Part shown: positions 49,929 to 58,802 of the stretch, in pieces | How positions within the stretch are numbered: position 1 is the stretch's first letter | Layout: the number at the start of each line of letters is the position of its first letter | Assembly: GCA_021324455.1 (NCBI GenBank) | Contig: JAJPJA010000078.1 | Span: 1 to 62,441 of the forward strand | DNA: 62,441 nucleotides | Source of the DNA: Pseudomonadota bacterium | Lineage (GTDB): Bacteria; Desulfobacterota; Binatia; Binatales; Binataceae | Direction of reading: 5' to 3' | Made by a program: the position numbers and the translations under genes | The notes under the pieces: model-generated | The model's database searches: none | What the model was told of the DNA's origin: nothing | The model's input: only the letters and a program-made list of their open reading frames with translations

Positions 49929-51182
49929 ATGCATCTGATGTATTTTACCGAGCAGCCGATGTCGGCCTATCCTACCGAGCAGAGCGATCGGTTCGGGTAC
50001 AGCGCGCTGCTCTTTCCCAACGCGTTTTTCGATTCGGCCGCCGCCAGCCGCCTGTACAACGAGCGCCTGGAGGAATATCAGCTCGTCGACGAGGTCGGCT
50101 TCGACGGCATCATGCTCAACGAGCATCATAACGCGCCGTTCTGCATGCAGGCCAAGTGCAACATCTTCGCCTCGATCCTTGCCGCCACCACCAAACGGGT
50201 AAAACTGGTGCTGCTGGGCAATCCGCTGCCGATCGCGGAGAATCCGGTGCGTCTGGCCGAAGAGCTGGCCATGATCGATTTGATCTCGAAGGGACGGCTG
50301 GTGTCGGGATTCGTGCGCGGCGGCGGTGTGGAATCGATCGCGGCCAACGTCAACCCGGCGTTCAATCGCGCCCGCTTCGAGGAAGCTCACGACCTTATCA
50401 TCAAGACCTGGACCACGCCGGGGCCCTGGCGATGGGAAGGCGAGCAGTATCAGTTTCGGGTGGTTAATCCATGGGTGCTGCCGCTGCAAAAGCCGCATCC
50501 GCGCGTCTGGATCCCGGGCATCTCCAGCCGCGAGACTATCGTATGGGCGGCGCGCCGGCGCTATCCGTACATCGCGCTGAACCTGCCGGTGCAGGAGGCG
50601 ATGACGGTATGGCGCACCTACGATCAGGCAGCGGCGGTTGTCGGCTACCGCTCGGGCCCGGAACAGCGCGGCTATCTGATCAGATGCCATGTGGCGGAGA
50701 CCGAAGAGAAGGCGATGCGCAATGCGCGCGAGTTCATGTGGATGCAGGGGGAGCTGATCGGGCTGCAGCATCCGGTGTGGGCGGCGCCGTCGGGATATCT
50801 GGGCACCTGGGCGCGCCGCGGCCTGGCGGAAATCCGCGCCGGCTATCGTACGGGTCTGGGTTCGCGCACGTTCGAGGAGATGGTGGCGTCGCTGTCGATA
50901 ATCGCGGGCACGCCAAAACAGGTGGTGGAGAAGCTGCGCGTCATACTTGAGGAGACGCAGCCTTCGATCCTGGCATTATGGGCCAACGACGGGCGCATCA
51001 GCCATCAGGATTCCCAAACCTGCATCAGGCTGCTGGGCAGCGAAGTGCTGCCGGCGTTGCGCGAAATCGGCCAGCGGCTGGATTTGCGCAGTCCCTTTGA
51101 ACTGAACACCCCGGTAAGTCTGGCCGCCAGCCCCCCTCCGCCGCCGCCCTCCCCATTCCCCAACCGCTCGCGCGGCTGGTGA
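49929..51182 (+). CDS. LLM class flavin-dependent oxidoreductase with proline-rich tail
   Basis: The 417-residue luciferase-like protein has YQLVDEVGFDGIMLNEHHN, LLGNPLPIAENPVRLAEELA and MIDLISKGRLVSGFVRGGG. A C-terminal stretch before the tail fits the fold, ending around LRSPFELN (about residue 392). The last about 25 residues are low-complexity (SPPPPPPSPFPNRSRGW). They lie opposite the edge of a deleted hydroxylase remnant, so the natural stop may have been lost in that rearrangement. AGAGGCG lies upstream of the ATG. The substrate is unknown; it is more distant from the copy at 2029-3261 than from typical soil homologues. Confidence 0.87.
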   Translation: MHLMYFTEQPMSAYPTEQSDRFGYSALLFPNAFFDSAAASRLYNERLEEYQLVDEVGFDGIMLNEHHNAPFCMQAKCNIFASILAATTKRVKLVLLGNPLPIAENPVRLAEELAMIDLISKGRLVSGFVRGGGVESIAANVNPAFNRARFEEAHDLIIKTWTTPGPWRWEGEQYQFRVVNPWVLPLQKPHPRVWIPGISSRETIVWAARRRYPYIALNLPVQEAMTVWRTYDQAAAVVGYRSGPEQRGYLIRCHVAETEEKAMRNAREFMWMQGELIGLQHPVWAAPSGYLGTWARRGLAEIRAGYRTGLGSRTFEEMVASLSIIAGTPKQVVEKLRVILEETQPSILALWANDGRISHQDSQTCIRLLGSEVLPALREIGQRLDLRSPFELNTPVSLAASPPPPPPSPFPNRSRGW

Positions 51183-51219
51183 ACTGACGCGATTGCCCGA
51201 ACCAGCGGCGCCGCCCTGC

Positions 51220-51505
51220 ATCTGGCTTCGACCTGGCCGGGATGAATCGCGCGGCCGGCGTCCTGCGCCACGGTGCATCGCAGCACCTGGATTTTGCCGT
51301 TCGGATCGACTTCGATATCGACCAGCATTCCGGCCAACGCCGGTCCGACGCCCTGCGCGTGTACGCTGGCGCGCGCCATCGCCTGCTCGACCTCAAGCAC
51401 CTCGGGCAGCGGCTCGTATTCGACTTCGATGGTGACCTTGTCAACGCCGTCGTGGCGGATGGAACGCGTGCCGATCACGTTGAACCGGGTTGTGGCTGCG
51501 CTCAT
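51220..51505 (-). pseudogene. Internally deleted xanthine dehydrogenase-family molybdopterin subunit remnant
   Basis: One open frame strings together three parts of a large molybdopterin-binding hydroxylase subunit: the extreme N-terminus (FNVIGTRSIRHDGVDKVT), a piece like EYEPLPEVLEVEQAMA that normally lies near residue 140, and a C-terminal block (VDIEVDPNGKIQVLRCTVAQ, then DAGRAIHPGQVE) that normally lies past residue 600. Full-length members have about 750 residues; about 95 are recognisable. The joins keep one reading frame and a GGAGGT ribosome site seven bases before the ATG. The frame runs on to 51005 without similarity, antisense to the LLM gene tail. The small FAD and Fe-S subunits are absent. 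It is very unlikely to be a functional enzyme. Confidence 0.72.
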
Positions 51506-51744
51506 GGCCGGACCTCCGGATTGTTGCCGCCCGGTAAGGGAGCAGCCGGGCCGAAGGCGGGTTTGAAGAAGGGGGAAAGCACGGCGGCGCGGCCTTTTTA
51601 CTTCAGAAGCGTTGAATCGCTCCCAAAGCTCTCAAGCGGCTTTGGCCTGGGATTTCTCCCTGCGCGGGGAAAAGAACGGCGCTGCGGTCGTTAAGCGCGG
51701 CGCACAATGCGGGCGCACGCCCGCGCCCCACAATGGGCAAGGCG

Positions 51745-52566
51745 CTACTGCACGTCGAGGACCGCAACCTTCGAGAAACGGATTCTGCCCGAGGGGCCGG
51801 CGAAGCCGCCCAACGGCATCGTATGGCCGCCCTGTTCCACCCGGCCCACCGGCGACGCTTTTTCGGTGCCGTAGAGCAGGGCGGCGCAGATGGTGTATTT
51901 GCCGCGCCGGGATGGCGCCACCAGATCGTAGGTTACGCTGGCGCTGGAGAACTTGTCCGCCGCCAGATTGGTCTTCACCCCGAACACGACCACGAAGTTA
52001 AGGTTGCGCTCCAACCCGTCATAGCGCCGGCCGAGCCATTGATCCTCCTGCTTGCCGTCAGGACCGGTCACGCGCGGCGGCGAGTAGACGTAAAAGCCCT
52101 CGCCCTGGATTGCGCGCGCCTGGTTGCGCAGATCGATATCCAGCAGCATCACGCCAATCACGGGTCCCGAACCGCCGCTGGCTTTGACCGTTGCCATGAA
52201 CATCTCGCCCGCCTTGACCGCGGTGGGAACCTCCAGCGTGATTTTCGAGTTCTCGTCAACCTTGCGCACGTCCGCAATCAATTCCGTGCGCTGTTCGGCC
52301 GACAATTTGGCGTAGGGGCCGGAACCCGTTCTGATAGCGTCGAGATGGGCCACGGCGGCGGTGCGTTTGCGCGCTTCGGCTGCGGGCAGGTCGCGCAGTT
52401 GCTCCAAACCGATCGAGGAATGGCATCCGGCGCAATACGGCGCGGCGTCGGTCACGTCATGCAGCGGACCGCCGGGATAGGCGGCCGCGGGAATACCGCG
52501 AAAAACGCAAAGCAGCGGAATCATCCACGCTACAAATCCGATTACGCACCGAAGTTTTTCCTGCAC
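51745..52566 (-). CDS. Secreted single-haem c-type protein of unknown function
   Basis: The 273-residue protein has a signal sequence (VIGFVAWMIPLLCVF) and one haem-binding motif CAGCH (Cys45, Cys48, His49). An all-beta region follows (TLEVPTAVKAGEMFMATVKA; YDLVAPSRRGKYTICAALLY), resembling the haem-plus-Ig-like layout of Reeler-type exported proteins. The start is GTG with GGAGGA eight bases upstream. It is the last gene of the menaquinone cluster, 69 bases after menG, so it may be a quinone-linked periplasmic electron carrier. The family is not recognised with certainty. Confidence 0.7.
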   Translation of the reverse strand: MQEKLRCVIGFVAWMIPLLCVFRGIPAAAYPGGPLHDVTDAAPYCAGCHSSIGLEQLRDLPAAEARKRTAAVAHLDAIRTGSGPYAKLSAEQRTELIADVRKVDENSKITLEVPTAVKAGEMFMATVKASGGSGPVIGVMLLDIDLRNQARAIQGEGFYVYSPPRVTGPDGKQEDQWLGRRYDGLERNLNFVVVFGVKTNLAADKFSSASVTYDLVAPSRRGKYTICAALLYGTEKASPVGRVEQGGHTMPLGGFAGPSGRIRFSKVAVLDVQ

Positions 52567-52635
52567 CCAAGGATCCTCCGTGGCTTACATCAATGCCTGC
52601 GTATGGGGCGACGCGCAAGCCGTCCCGGCGACGCT

Positions 52636-53385
52636 TCAGGTTTTGACCGCCGCGTGAATGGCGACGGTGCCAAACCCGACCCGTCGGTAGCTGGCGTTGG
52701 CGAAGCCGGCGGCGGTCATCATCGCCCGCAGCCGCTCCGCATCGGGGTAGGTGCGCAGCGAATCGGGCAGATAGGTATAGGCGTCGAAGTCGCCGCTCAC
52801 CATCCCGCCCATGAGCGGGACCGCGACTCTGAACCAGGGCCACAGCAGCGGACGCAGCGGCGCCGGCGGATGCGTCAGGTCGAGGCAGACCAGGCGTCCG
52901 TTGGGTTTGAGCACGCGCTGGAACTCGCGCAGCGCCGCCTGCAGGTCTGACAGATTGCGCAGCAGAAAGCCGTTCACCAGGCAGTCGAAGGTATTGTCGC
53001 GAAAGGGCAGTTGCTGCGCGTCCCCGGCGATGAATGATACAGGATTCCGCGCGGCGCTCGACCGCGCCTGCCATTGGGCGGTTTTATGGACCGCCGCCGT
53101 GAGCATCTCGGGACAGAAATCCGCTCCGACGACGAACCTGGCACCCAGCCGCGCCAACTCCAGCGCGAGATCTCCGGTGCCCGTGGCGAGATCGAGCGCA
53201 ACCGCGTCCTGGGGCGCCGCCATCCGCGCCGTCACGCGGCGCCATCGGCGGTCCAGACCCATCGTCATCAGCCGGTTGATGAGGTCGTAGCGCGGGACGA
53301 TGCGCGCGAACATCGAGCGCACGTATGCGGCCTTGGCCGCGGGCGCCTCAGGTCCGCTCCAGGTATGGAGCCGCTGCGGCTTCAT
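52636..53385 (-). CDS. ubiE: Demethylmenaquinone methyltransferase (MenG/UbiE)
   Basis: The 249-residue SAM methyltransferase has the UbiE/Coq5 signature RYDLINRLMTMGLDRRWRR at about 30-48 and motif I LDLATGTGDLAL. Motif II is in AGDAQQLPFRDNTFD, and a UbiE-like C-terminus follows. It adds the ring methyl group in the last step of menaquinone synthesis. The start overlaps the menC stop by 38 bases. A GGGTGG site precedes the ATG, and translation is probably coupled. Its place in the men cluster supports the menaquinone role over ubiquinone. Confidence 0.9.
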   Translation of the reverse strand: MKPQRLHTWSGPEAPAAKAAYVRSMFARIVPRYDLINRLMTMGLDRRWRRVTARMAAPQDAVALDLATGTGDLALELARLGARFVVGADFCPEMLTAAVHKTAQWQARSSAARNPVSFIAGDAQQLPFRDNTFDCLVNGFLLRNLSDLQAALREFQRVLKPNGRLVCLDLTHPPAPLRPLLWPWFRVAVPLMGGMVSGDFDAYTYLPDSLRTYPDAERLRAMMTAAGFANASYRRVGFGTVAIHAAVKT

Positions 53386-54442
53386 CGATTTCCACCCCCA
53401 GCCCGGGACCGGCCGGACACGCCATCATCCCGGCGCGCGGATGCGGCGTGCCGATAGCGAGATCGGATTCGAGCAGTTCGGCGGTTGCCAGTCCACAAGC
53501 GCGGGTGCAAGCCGCGGCGCAGGCCAGATGCGCCGCGGCGGCAATTGCGACGCCGCTGTCGATCGTGGTCGTGATCACCGATTCGATGCCAGCCTCTGCG
53601 GCGCGGATCGCGATGGCCATCGCCGGGCGCAATCCACCCACGATCATGGGCTTGAGTATGAGCAGGTCGGCGGCGCGCGCGTCGATGATTAATCGCGCAG
53701 CGTCCAGATTGGTAACCGCCTCATCGGCGGCGATCGGGACGTTAACGGCTGTGCGCACCGCGGCCAGCCCTTCAACGTCATCCGCGGCGACCGGCTGTTC
53801 GACGTATTCGATCCCGAATCGCGAAACGGCGCGGATCATCCTGATTGCGGTCTGCACGCTCCACGCGCCGTTGATGTCGAGCCGGATTAGAACGTTGGGG
53901 CCGACCGCATCGCGCACGGCGCCGACCATCTCGGATTCGCTGCCGGGGTCGCGCGTCATTCCGGCCTTCAGTTTGATGCATCCAAAGCCGTCCTGGACCG
54001 CGCGGCGCGCCAAGCCGGCTGCGGTTCCCGGCGTACGGGCGGAAATCGTGGCGTTGACCGGGACGGCGTCGCGCGCGCTCCCCGCGATCAATTTCGCCAC
54101 CGAGATTCCCTGTTGCCGCGCAATCAGATCGCACGCGGCGATATCCAAACCGCAGCGGATTGCGTTGGCGGCGTCCGGGGTCAGATCGAGGCGGGCGGTC
54201 AGGAGTCCGACGCATTCCAGGTCGGTTCCAGCCAGCTGCCCAGTCAGCGCCGTGAGCGCGCGCGCCGCCGCCGGGATGGTGCGGCGGTTCAAAGGGGCGA
54301 TCTCGCCCAAGCCGTAAAGCCCGCTCTGCGCTTGCAGCCGGATGATGAAGCCTTCGCGAAACTGCCGCGCGCCGGCGCTGGTTACGAATTCACGGCGCAG
54401 CGGGATGCGATAGGCGCGCCAGCCAAACTCGATGATTTTCAC
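53348..54442 (-). CDS. menC: o-Succinylbenzoate synthase MenC
   Basis: This is a 364-residue enolase-superfamily enzyme. The capping domain starts with KIIEFGWRAYRIPLR. The catalytic Lys lie in GCIKLKAGM (KxK), the metal ligands in RLDINGAW, YVEQPV and IAADEA, and the second Lys in LLILKPMIVGG. It dehydrates SHCHC to o-succinylbenzoate. The GTG start at 54442 overlaps the menA stop (GTGA); the longer frame to 54619 runs inside menA. The order menA-menC-menG with overlaps shows one translational unit. Confidence 0.92.
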   Translation of the reverse strand: MKIIEFGWRAYRIPLRREFVTSAGARQFREGFIIRLQAQSGLYGLGEIAPLNRRTIPAAARALTALTGQLAGTDLECVGLLTARLDLTPDAANAIRCGLDIAACDLIARQQGISVAKLIAGSARDAVPVNATISARTPGTAAGLARRAVQDGFGCIKLKAGMTRDPGSESEMVGAVRDAVGPNVLIRLDINGAWSVQTAIRMIRAVSRFGIEYVEQPVAADDVEGLAAVRTAVNVPIAADEAVTNLDAARLIIDARAADLLILKPMIVGGLRPAMAIAIRAAEAGIESVITTTIDSGVAIAAAAHLACAAACTRACGLATAELLESDLAIGTPHPRAGMMACPAGPGLGVEIDEAAAAPYLERT

Positions 54443-55365
54443 AACAGAAAGCTCGCCGCGAGCAGCACACCGAAGATGAGATGCAGCCCCGCGGTGCGGC
54501 GCAGCACCGGATTGAGGGCGGCGCCGCCGCTCTTCCATGCCGTCCGCACCAGGTTGAGCGCGAGCGGCAGCGTCAGCCATGGCAGTATCGCCCAGGCTGA
54601 ACTTGCGCCGCGGATCCACGGCGCCGCCGCAATCGCGTACGCTCCCAGCACCAGCACAGAATACTCAACGCGCGTAGCCGACGCTCCCAGGCGCACGGCC
54701 AGAGTGTGTTTGCCCGCTTTGCGATCGGTATCGATATCGCGCAGATTGTTGACCACCAGGATCGCCGTAACCAGCATCGCCACCGGCATCGACGCGAGCA
54801 GCGCCGCGGTATTGACGCTGCCGGTTTGAAGATAAAAGGTCCCGGCCACGGCGACCACGCCAAAAAAGATAAAGACGAAGAGATCGCCCAACCCATGGTA
54901 ACCCAGCGGCCACGGACCGGCGGTGTAGGCGATTCCCGACGCGATCGCGGCCAGTCCGATTGCGAGGATCGGCCATCCGCCGACGCTGGCCAGATACAGA
55001 CCGAGCAGGGCCGCAAGGCCGAAGCTGATCGTGCCGGCGGCGGCCACCTGCGTTTGCGGGATCAGCCCGGCCTGAACCACGCGCACGGGACCCAGCCGCG
55101 CGCCTGTATCGGCGCCTTTATGAAAGTCGAAGAGATCGTTGGTGAGGTTGGTGCCGATCTGAATCAGCAGCGCCGCGCACAGCGTGACCGCAAAGATGAG
55201 CGGACTGACGCGATACCCGCGGGCGGCGATGGCGGTGCCGACCAGCACCGGCACCACGGCGGCGCTCAGCGTCGGCACGCGGATCGCCAGCAGCCAGGCG
55301 CGCCAGTTGAACTCGCGGCCGGCGCCCAAGGCGGAGGGGGCCGCCGGCCGGGTTTCGCTTGTCAT
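54439..55365 (-). CDS. menA: 1,4-Dihydroxy-2-naphthoate polyprenyltransferase MenA
   Basis: The 308-residue UbiA-family membrane protein has about eight hydrophobic helices. The first Asp-rich motif is NDLFDFHKGAD (NDxxDxxxD) and the second is NNLRDIDTDRKAGK. It attaches the isoprenoid chain to DHNA at the inner membrane. The start has AGGGTA upstream. It follows menB by 16 bases and overlaps menC. The length and both metal motifs are as expected for MenA. Confidence 0.94.
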   Translation of the reverse strand: MTSETRPAAPSALGAGREFNWRAWLLAIRVPTLSAAVVPVLVGTAIAARGYRVSPLIFAVTLCAALLIQIGTNLTNDLFDFHKGADTGARLGPVRVVQAGLIPQTQVAAAGTISFGLAALLGLYLASVGGWPILAIGLAAIASGIAYTAGPWPLGYHGLGDLFVFIFFGVVAVAGTFYLQTGSVNTAALLASMPVAMLVTAILVVNNLRDIDTDRKAGKHTLAVRLGASATRVEYSVLVLGAYAIAAAPWIRGASSAWAILPWLTLPLALNLVRTAWKSGGAALNPVLRRTAGLHLIFGVLLAASFLL

Positions 55366-55381
55366 GGCAAATTACCCTGGC

Positions 55382-56206
55382 TCAGGGGAAGCGCTTGAAC
55401 TTGGAAAAATTGGGGCGGCGCTTTTGCAAAAACGCGTCGCGCCCTTCCTTGGCTTCTTCGGTCAGGTAGAACAGCAGCGTCGCGTCGCCCGCCAACTGCT
55501 GGATTCCCGCCAGACCGTCGGTGTCGGCATTGAACGACGCCTTGAGGAAGCGAATCGCGGTGGGGCTCTTTTCCAGCACTTCGCGCGCCCACTGAATCGA
55601 CTCCTCTTCCAGCCGCGCCAACGGCACCACGGTGTTGACCAGTCCCATCTCCAACGCCTGCTGCGCGCTGTATTGGCGGCACAGATACCAGATCTCCCGC
55701 GCCTTTTTGTGTCCGACCACGCGCGCCATGTAGGTGGCGCCGTAGCCGCCGTCAAAGCTGCCGACCCTGGGTCCGGTCTGGCCGAAGATCGCGTTGTCGG
55801 CGGCGATGGTCAGGTCGCAGATCAGATGCAGCACGTGGCCGCCGCCGATGGCGTAGCCGGCCACCACCGCGATCACGACCTTGGGCAGGAGCCGGATCTG
55901 ACGCTGGAGTTCGAGCACGTTAAGCCGCGCAACGCCGCTGTCGTCAACGTAACCGCCGTCGCCGCGCACGCTCTGATCGCCGCCGGAGCAAAACGCCTCT
56001 TTGCCGGCGCCGGTCAGCAGCACTACGCCGATACTGGGGTCCTCGTGGGCATGCGCGAAGGCGTTTTGCATCTCGCTGACGGTCAGCGGCGTGAACGCGT
56101 TGCGGCGGCGGGGGCGATTGATGGTGACGCGGGCGATCCCCTCGCCTTCCAGACGCTGATAGAGGATTTCTTCGTAGTCGCGAATCTTGATCCAGTTGAA
56201 AGCCAT
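55382..56206 (-). CDS. menB: 1,4-Dihydroxy-2-naphthoyl-CoA synthase MenB
   Basis: The 274-residue crotonase-fold enzyme has the MenB-specific [37 protein letters not shown] and [18 protein letters not shown], then [20 protein letters not shown]. It closes the naphthoate ring from o-succinylbenzoyl-CoA. The ATG at 56206 has GGAG upstream; the frame to 56248 overlaps menH. It lies four bases after the menH stop. Its CoA substrate requires a MenE ligase, which is not found in this cluster. Confidence 0.94.
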   Translation of the reverse strand: MAFNWIKIRDYEEILYQRLEGEGIARVTINRPRRRNAFTPLTVSEMQNAFAHAHEDPSIGVVLLTGAGKEAFCSGGDQSVRGDGGYVDDSGVARLNVLELQRQIRLLPKVVIAVVAGYAIGGGHVLHLICDLTIAADNAIFGQTGPRVGSFDGGYGATYMARVVGHKKAREIWYLCRQYSAQQALEMGLVNTVVPLARLEEESIQWAREVLEKSPTAIRFLKASFNADTDGLAGIQQLAGDATLLFYLTEEAKEGRDAFLQKRRPNFSKFKRFP

Positions 56207-56210
56207 CTGC

Positions 56211-57038
56211 TTACTCCGGCTTGGTTTGGATAGCGCTGATGAAATCAATCACGATGCGTTCGAATATATGCGGTTGCTCGAGATGAATCGTATGTCCGGC
56301 GCCGGGCACCAGGGCAAGCCGGGCGCCGGGAATCTGCGCGGCCATCTTGCGCGCGATCTCCACGAATTTGCCGTCCAGCTCGCCCGCCATCAGCAGCGAC
56401 GGAACTTCGATCGCGCCCAGCCGCCCCCACAGCGAGGGCTGCACGCCGGTGCCAAGCCCGCGCAGGCTGTTGGCCAAACCGGTTGGGTTGTTGCGCAGAC
56501 GCCCGGCTCGAAGATCCGCGCGCACACTCTCGGCCAGCCGCTGCTGGCTTGAAAATAGCGGGATTCGCTCCCATCGCGCGACGAACGCCGCGATGCCTTC
56601 CCGCTCGATGAACGCGGCCAGTTCGTTGTCGCTCTCGACCCGCGCACGCCGTTGCGCCCGGTGTTCGATTCCGGGTGAGGCGCTCTCCAGTATCAGCGAG
56701 GCAAACCGGGCCGGATGCTGCAGAGCGGCGGCGAGCGCAACGCGCCCGCCCATCGAATAGCCCAGCAGATGCGTCTGCCGCACATCCATCGCATCCATGA
56801 TACCAATCAGATCCGCAACACAGCGCTCGATCCGGTAGCGCGCCGGATCGGAAGGAGAGTCGCTGGCTCCGTGGCCCATCAGGTCGGGCATGATCAATCT
56901 GAAACGGGCGGAGAGTTGCGCCTGCGCGCAAGCCCACGACCGGGCGCATCCGGTAAAGCCATGCAGCAGCATCAACGGCGGACCCGCACCCGCCGCGATC
57001 ACATTGTAAGCCGCGCCCTCCAGCCTGAACGTCGCCAT
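56211..57038 (-). CDS. menH: SHCHC synthase MenH (alpha/beta hydrolase)
   Basis: The 275-residue alpha/beta hydrolase has an oxyanion region [14 protein letters not shown], a nucleophile elbow GYSMGG with Ser95, Asp in AGELDGKF and His in [23 protein letters not shown] is the typical MenH strand. It eliminates pyruvate from SEPHCHC. The ATG shares one base with the menD stop (TGATG), proving close coupling. Position between menD and menB is the classic gene order, which supports MenH rather than an unrelated esterase. Confidence 0.9.
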   Translation of the reverse strand: MATFRLEGAAYNVIAAGAGPPLMLLHGFTGCARSWACAQAQLSARFRLIMPDLMGHGASDSPSDPARYRIERCVADLIGIMDAMDVRQTHLLGYSMGGRVALAAALQHPARFASLILESASPGIEHRAQRRARVESDNELAAFIEREGIAAFVARWERIPLFSSQQRLAESVRADLRAGRLRNNPTGLANSLRGLGTGVQPSLWGRLGAIEVPSLLMAGELDGKFVEIARKMAAQIPGARLALVPGAGHTIHLEQPHIFERIVIDFISAIQTKPE

Positions 57039-58801
57039 CAGCGGCTAATCGCGGCACGCACCGCGGAAGCGGCCGCGGCCCAGGTCTCGCGATGCATGCG
57101 GACGTTGCTGGTTCTTTCGGTCGGCAGCTCCACGATATTGACGCCCGATGACTGCAGTCCTTCACCGACGGCGCGGCGGAACTCCGGCCAGGTTTTGACA
57201 CGGGTAAACACCGCGCCGTAAGCGGCGGCGAAGTGGCTGAAATCCAGACCGTGAGGCGTGCCGAAGAGCTGCTCGAAATGCTCGGCATGATCGGCCTGGG
57301 GCAGAAAGGAAAAGATTCCTCCGCCATCGTTGTGAAGCAAAACGACAGTGGCCTTGAGCCGATGCAGTCTGGCGGCCAAAAGGCCGTTGGAGTCGTGATA
57401 AAAGGAAAGGTCGCCGATCGCCAGCACGGTCGGCGCGGCGGCATATGCGCTGGCGCCCATCGCGCTGGACACCACGCCATCAATCCCGTTGGCGCCGCGG
57501 TTGGCGATGAAGCGAATCGGAGCTTCGCCGCCGGGGAAAAACGTATCCAGGTCGCGCACCGGCATGCTGTTGCCGGCGAATAGCGTCGCGCCTGACGGCA
57601 TCAGCGCCGCCAGTTCCGAGAAAACCTTGCCCTCGAAGGGAACCGCAATTCCCTCCAGATGCCGCGCGATCGCCGAGCGCGATGCCGACGCGGCTTGCAG
57701 CCATTGTTCGGACCACTGGCGGGTCTGATGCATGACCGCATGCTCGCCCAAAACCTCCAGCAAACGGGTACAAAACAATCGCGGCTCGGCCTGAACCACG
57801 CGCGCCGCCGTCAACGCCGGATCGTACCATCCGGCCGTATCGACCAACACCTGACGGCATCCGCCCGCCTGAGCCTCAAGGTAGCGCACCAGCGGTTTGG
57901 AAGTGGGCAGCGCGCCAAAGCGCAGTACGATGTCGGGCGCGAAGCGGCGGGTGAACTCCTCGATCCGGAGAAACGCGTCGTAGCTGTCGATCACCATCTG
58001 CCGGTTATGCCGGCCGCATCGCACCTGCGAGAGCGGGTCGGCCAGGATCGGAAAACCCAGGCGCGCGCCCAGCTCGCCCACCACGCCGGCGTAGTCCGCG
58101 CCGTCATGCGGACCGCATACGATAAGCCCCCGGCTGCCCGCGCGAAGTTCGGCCGCGGCCGCGTCAATGGCTTCGGCGCAAGCAGCGGGCTGCGCGGCGT
58201 CCACGATGACCTGCGGCGGCAGGTCGGGCGCGGCCGCCGGCGGCAGCTCCTCCGCGCCTTGCGGCATCAGCGGTTCCCGGAACGGACAGTTCAAATGCAC
58301 CGGTCCGGCGGGTGCGGCCGACGCTTGCGCCGCCGCGCGGCGGGCGATCGATGCGGCGTAGCGCAGCGCCGGCGGCGACGCCTCGGGCAACGCCATCTCG
58401 ACGAACCATTTAACATGCGCGCCGTAAAGCTTTATCTGATCGATGGTCTGCGGCGCGCCGGTATCGCGCAGCTCATGCGGACGGTCCGCGGTCAGCACAA
58501 TCAGCGGTACCCGCGCATAGCGGGCTTCGACAATCGCCGGAAAGAAATTGGCCGCGGCGCTGCCCGAGGTACATAGAACCGCCGCCGGACGGCGCGTAAA
58601 TCGGGCCAGGCCCAGGGCGAAGTACGCCGCCGAGCGCTCATCCAGATGCATCCAGAGTTTGAATGCGGGATGGCGCGCGAACGCCACCGCCAGCGGCGTC
58701 GAGCGCGAGCCCGGGCAGGCGCATACGTCGCGCACGCCGGCGCGCGCCAGCTCGTCGACCAAAGCCGCGGACCAGCGGGCATTCGCCGCGCCGGTATTCA
58801 T
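57038..58801 (-). CDS. menD: SEPHCHC synthase MenD
   Basis: The 587-residue ThDP enzyme has the pyrimidine-domain motif CPGSRSTPLAVAFARH, TSGSAAANFFPAIVEA, LTADRPHELRDTGAPQTIDQ and the ThDP-magnesium motif GDLSFYHDSNGLLA...LLHNDGG. It condenses 2-oxoglutarate-derived succinic semialdehyde with isochorismate. It follows menF by one base and overlaps menH by one base. Length and motifs are normal for the family. Confidence 0.95.
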   Translation of the reverse strand: MNTGAANARWSAALVDELARAGVRDVCACPGSRSTPLAVAFARHPAFKLWMHLDERSAAYFALGLARFTRRPAAVLCTSGSAAANFFPAIVEARYARVPLIVLTADRPHELRDTGAPQTIDQIKLYGAHVKWFVEMALPEASPPALRYAASIARRAAAQASAAPAGPVHLNCPFREPLMPQGAEELPPAAAPDLPPQVIVDAAQPAACAEAIDAAAAELRAGSRGLIVCGPHDGADYAGVVGELGARLGFPILADPLSQVRCGRHNRQMVIDSYDAFLRIEEFTRRFAPDIVLRFGALPTSKPLVRYLEAQAGGCRQVLVDTAGWYDPALTAARVVQAEPRLFCTRLLEVLGEHAVMHQTRQWSEQWLQAASASRSAIARHLEGIAVPFEGKVFSELAALMPSGATLFAGNSMPVRDLDTFFPGGEAPIRFIANRGANGIDGVVSSAMGASAYAAAPTVLAIGDLSFYHDSNGLLAARLHRLKATVVLLHNDGGGIFSFLPQADHAEHFEQLFGTPHGLDFSHFAAAYGAVFTRVKTWPEFRRAVGEGLQSSGVNIVELPTERTSNVRMHRETWAAAASAVRAAISR

Positions 58802-58802
58802 C

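Noticed and set aside
53348..54619. Longer menC starting at 54619
   Set aside because: The extra 59 residues run inside menA and have no family match; the GTGA overlap at 54442 fixes the start.
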